Positions 6,559-7,913 of a stretch of DNA of 7,913 nucleotides are shown here, piece after piece. A model generated the notes under the pieces. It did not search any database, was not told the DNA's origin, and saw nothing but the letters and a program-made list of their open reading frames with translations. The stretch is from Mailhella sp. (GTDB lineage: Bacteria > Desulfobacterota > Desulfovibrionia > Desulfovibrionales > Desulfovibrionaceae), in contig JAHHTE010000095.1 in NCBI GenBank assembly GCA_020024815.1, positions 1-7,913 of the forward strand, in the 5' to 3' direction. Position 1 is the stretch's first letter. Each line of letters opens with the position of its first letter. A program made the translations under genes and the position numbers.

Positions 6559-7743
6559 ATGATAGGTATTTCAAAACTATATTGTGATCAAGTTGAACCT
6601 TCTGATGCTCTTCGCTATGGTAGACATTCAGGAGCTCTTCCTTCCCATTTACTTCAATTTTCTGCTGATAAAAAACCTGTTGTTGTATGGAATATGACAC
6701 AACGCTGTAATTTAAAATGTGTTCACTGTTATGCTCATGCATTAGAAGAAAAAGGTTCTGACCCTATTTCAACCGATCAAGCAAAAGTTATTATTGATGA
6801 CCTTGCACAATTTGGTGCACCAGTAATGCTTTTTTCTGGTGGTGAACCTCTAGTTCGTCGTGATTTACCTGAACTTGCTAAATATGCTACAAGCAAAGGT
6901 ATGCGTGCAGTTATTTCAACTAACGGTACTCTTATTGACCGTAACATGGCAAAAGTATTAAAAAAAGTTGGTCTTTCTTATGTTGGAGTTTCCCTTGACG
7001 GTGGCGAAGATGTACATGATGCATTTCGTGGCGTAAAAGGGTCTTACCGTAAAGCTCTAGAAGGTCTTGATTACTGTCGTGAAGAAGGTATTAAAGTAGG
7101 CTTACGTTTTACCATTAACAAACGTAATGCTGTTGAAGTACCAAAGATTTTTGAACTTATGAAAGAACGCGATATTCCTCGTGTTTGTTTTTACCATTTA
7201 GTATATTCTGGTCGCGGTAGTGAACTTATTAAAGAAGATTTAACTCATGCAGAAACTCGTGCTATGATTGATCTTATCATGGATAAAACCCGTGAGCTTT
7301 ATGATCAAGGTTATGAAAAAGAAGTTCTTACTGTTGATAACCATGCAGATGGCCCTTATCTTTGGATGCGTTTATTAAAAGAAGATCCAAAAAGAGCTGA
7401 AGAAGTTTTTGAACTTTTACAATTTAATGAAGGTAATAGTTCTGGTCGTGGTTTTGGCTGTATTTCTTGGGACGGTAAAGTAAGTGCAGACCAATTCTGG
7501 CGTCATCATGTTTTTGGTAATGTACTTGAAAGACCATTTTCTGAAATTTGGACAGATCCTAACATTGAACTTTTACATCAATTAAAAGATAAACGCCCTC
7601 ATGTAAAAGGTCGTTGTGCAAAATGTAAATTCCTCAATATTTGTGGTGGTAACTTCCGTGCTAGAGCTGAAGCTGTTTATGGTGATGTATGGGCAGAAGA
7701 TCCAGCTTGTTATCTTACAGATGAAGAAATTGGCATTAAATAA
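6559..7743 (+). CDS. ahbC: AhbC, 12,18-didecarboxysiroheme deacetylase (radical SAM)
   Basis: Radical SAM enzyme of the alternative, siroheme-based heme pathway. AhbC removes two acetate side chains from 12,18-didecarboxysiroheme, leaving methyl groups, to give Fe-coproporphyrin III; AhbD then makes heme. The 394-residue protein has the N-terminal segment I recognise from Desulfovibrio AhbC (DALRYGRHSG, 17-26, and LPSHLLQFS, 27-35), the radical SAM cluster motif C50-x3-C54-x2-C57, the SAM-binding GGEP (94-97) and STNGT (120-124). A SPASM-like C-terminal region carries Cys301, Cys353, Cys356, Cys362 and Cys384, consistent with a second [4Fe-4S] cluster. The close relatives NirJ (heme d1), AhbD and PqqE share the fold; the N-terminal segment favours AhbC over AhbD, and no d1 genes are present. 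Its own promoter and terminator suggest a single-gene transcript; ahbA, ahbB, ahbD and hemB are not in this window. Start fixed by AAGGA six bases upstream. Confidence 0.9.
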   Translation: MIGISKLYCDQVEPSDALRYGRHSGALPSHLLQFSADKKPVVVWNMTQRCNLKCVHCYAHALEEKGSDPISTDQAKVIIDDLAQFGAPVMLFSGGEPLVRRDLPELAKYATSKGMRAVISTNGTLIDRNMAKVLKKVGLSYVGVSLDGGEDVHDAFRGVKGSYRKALEGLDYCREEGIKVGLRFTINKRNAVEVPKIFELMKERDIPRVCFYHLVYSGRGSELIKEDLTHAETRAMIDLIMDKTRELYDQGYEKEVLTVDNHADGPYLWMRLLKEDPKRAEEVFELLQFNEGNSSGRGFGCISWDGKVSADQFWRHHVFGNVLERPFSEIWTDPNIELLHQLKDKRPHVKGRCAKCKFLNICGGNFRARAEAVYGDVWAEDPACYLTDEEIGIK

Positions 7744-7765
7744 TTTTCATTATTAACTATATTTT

Positions 7766-7785
7766 TATTAGAACGTATTCTAATA
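7766..7785. repeat. Perfect 8-base inverted repeat after ahbC
   Basis: TATTAGAA and TTCTAATA flank CGTA. It starts 23 bases after the ahbC stop and is followed by TTCTTTT, so it may be an extra weak terminator stem. The symmetry would also suit an operator for a gene beyond the window. The sequence does not match a regulator box I can name. Confidence 0.5.
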
Positions 7786-7792
7786 TTCTTTT

Positions 7793-7830
7793 AGGGGAAA
7801 TATTAATATATTTTTAATATTTTCCCTTTT
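7793..7830 (+). terminator. Intrinsic terminator of ahbC
   Basis: AGGGGAAATATTAA (7793-7806) pairs with TTAATATTTTCCCT (7814-7827) over 14 positions with one G-U pair and a seven-base loop, followed by TTT (7828-7830) and more T-rich DNA. The G-C pairs sit at the base of the stem, as usual for intrinsic terminators. It lies about 50 bases after the ahbC stop. Confidence 0.8.
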
Positions 7831-7862
7831 CTTATTATTAGTTAAAAACTATTAATTATTTT

Positions 7863-7910
7863 TTTGAGAGGAGAACTTTTGAAAAAGTTCCCCTCTCAAA
7901 CTCTCCCCTT
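7863..7910. repeat. Long hairpin fused to a pyrimidine mirror repeat
   Basis: Bases 7863-7879 pair with 7884-7900 over 17 positions with one A-C mismatch (7872 against 7891) and a four-base loop, TGAA. Overlapping its right arm, 7888-7910 is a perfect 23-base mirror repeat: TTCCCCTCTC, AAA, CTCTCCCCTT. On the plus strand the hairpin lacks a following T tract, the T run being on its 5' side instead, so it is not a standard intrinsic terminator in either direction. It could be part of an intergenic repeat family cut by the window edge, a processing or stabilising 3' structure, or the leader of a following gene. Confidence 0.7.
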
Positions 7911-7913
7911 AAA

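Noticed and set aside
6557..6742. Minus-strand frame of 61 codons over the ahbC start
   Set aside because: It is antisense to the conserved N-terminus and cluster motif of AhbC, with no supported start.
7766..7785. LexA, Fur or PerR box
   Set aside because: The dyad TATTAGAA-CGTA-TTCTAATA does not fit the spacing or half-sites of these boxes well enough to name a regulator.

Overview
The window is AT-rich (roughly one third G+C by eye) and holds six complete protein genes, with short intergenic gaps and no visible RNA gene, transposon, CRISPR array or phage gene. The best clue to the host is the last gene, an AhbC-type radical SAM enzyme of the siroheme-dependent heme pathway, which is typical of sulfate-reducing Desulfovibrio-type bacteria and of archaea. 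Standard bacterial Shine-Dalgarno sites, the NadB/NadA/NadC route to NAD and the MgtE and DUF368 proteins fit a bacterium. An AT-rich member of the Desulfovibrionaceae and relatives (Lawsonia is one known low-G+C member) is the most economical guess, but it is an inference from gene content and base composition, not an identification.

Layout. Positions 1-173 are AT-rich DNA without a gene. An intrinsic terminator at 174-208 (minus strand) closes a tight minus-strand operon that reads nadC (3798-2902), nadA (2890-1850), nadB (1834-254). Together these make nicotinate mononucleotide from aspartate: NadB oxidises L-aspartate to iminoaspartate, NadA condenses it with dihydroxyacetone phosphate to quinolinate, and NadC converts quinolinate to NaMN. 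The ribosome binding sites show that nadC starts at a GTG and nadA at an internal ATG, both shorter than the longest open frames.

A 174-base divergent region (3799-3972) separates nadC from plus-strand mgtE (3973-5496), an Mg2+ channel/transporter with a long acidic, asparagine-rich N-terminal extension. This region holds a plausible sigma70 promoter for the nad operon, a weak attenuator-like hairpin in the nadC leader, several GCTAAA-type motifs and a hairpin that could mask the mgtE ribosome binding site. mgtE is followed after 92 bases by a DUF368 gene (5589-6455), the family now linked to undecaprenyl-phosphate recycling across the membrane, with no clear terminator between them.

ahbC (6559-7743) has its own good promoter and ends in a run of three inverted repeats (7766-7785, 7793-7827, 7863-7900). 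The last is joined to a perfect 23-base mirror repeat (7888-7910), giving a purine arm, a pyrimidine arm and a second pyrimidine arm in the right order and polarity for a three-stranded fold. This is the most unusual structure in the window, although a clade-specific intergenic repeat or terminator is the simpler explanation.

Apart from this the window looks like ordinary housekeeping chromosome. I found no convincing undescribed multi-gene system in it.
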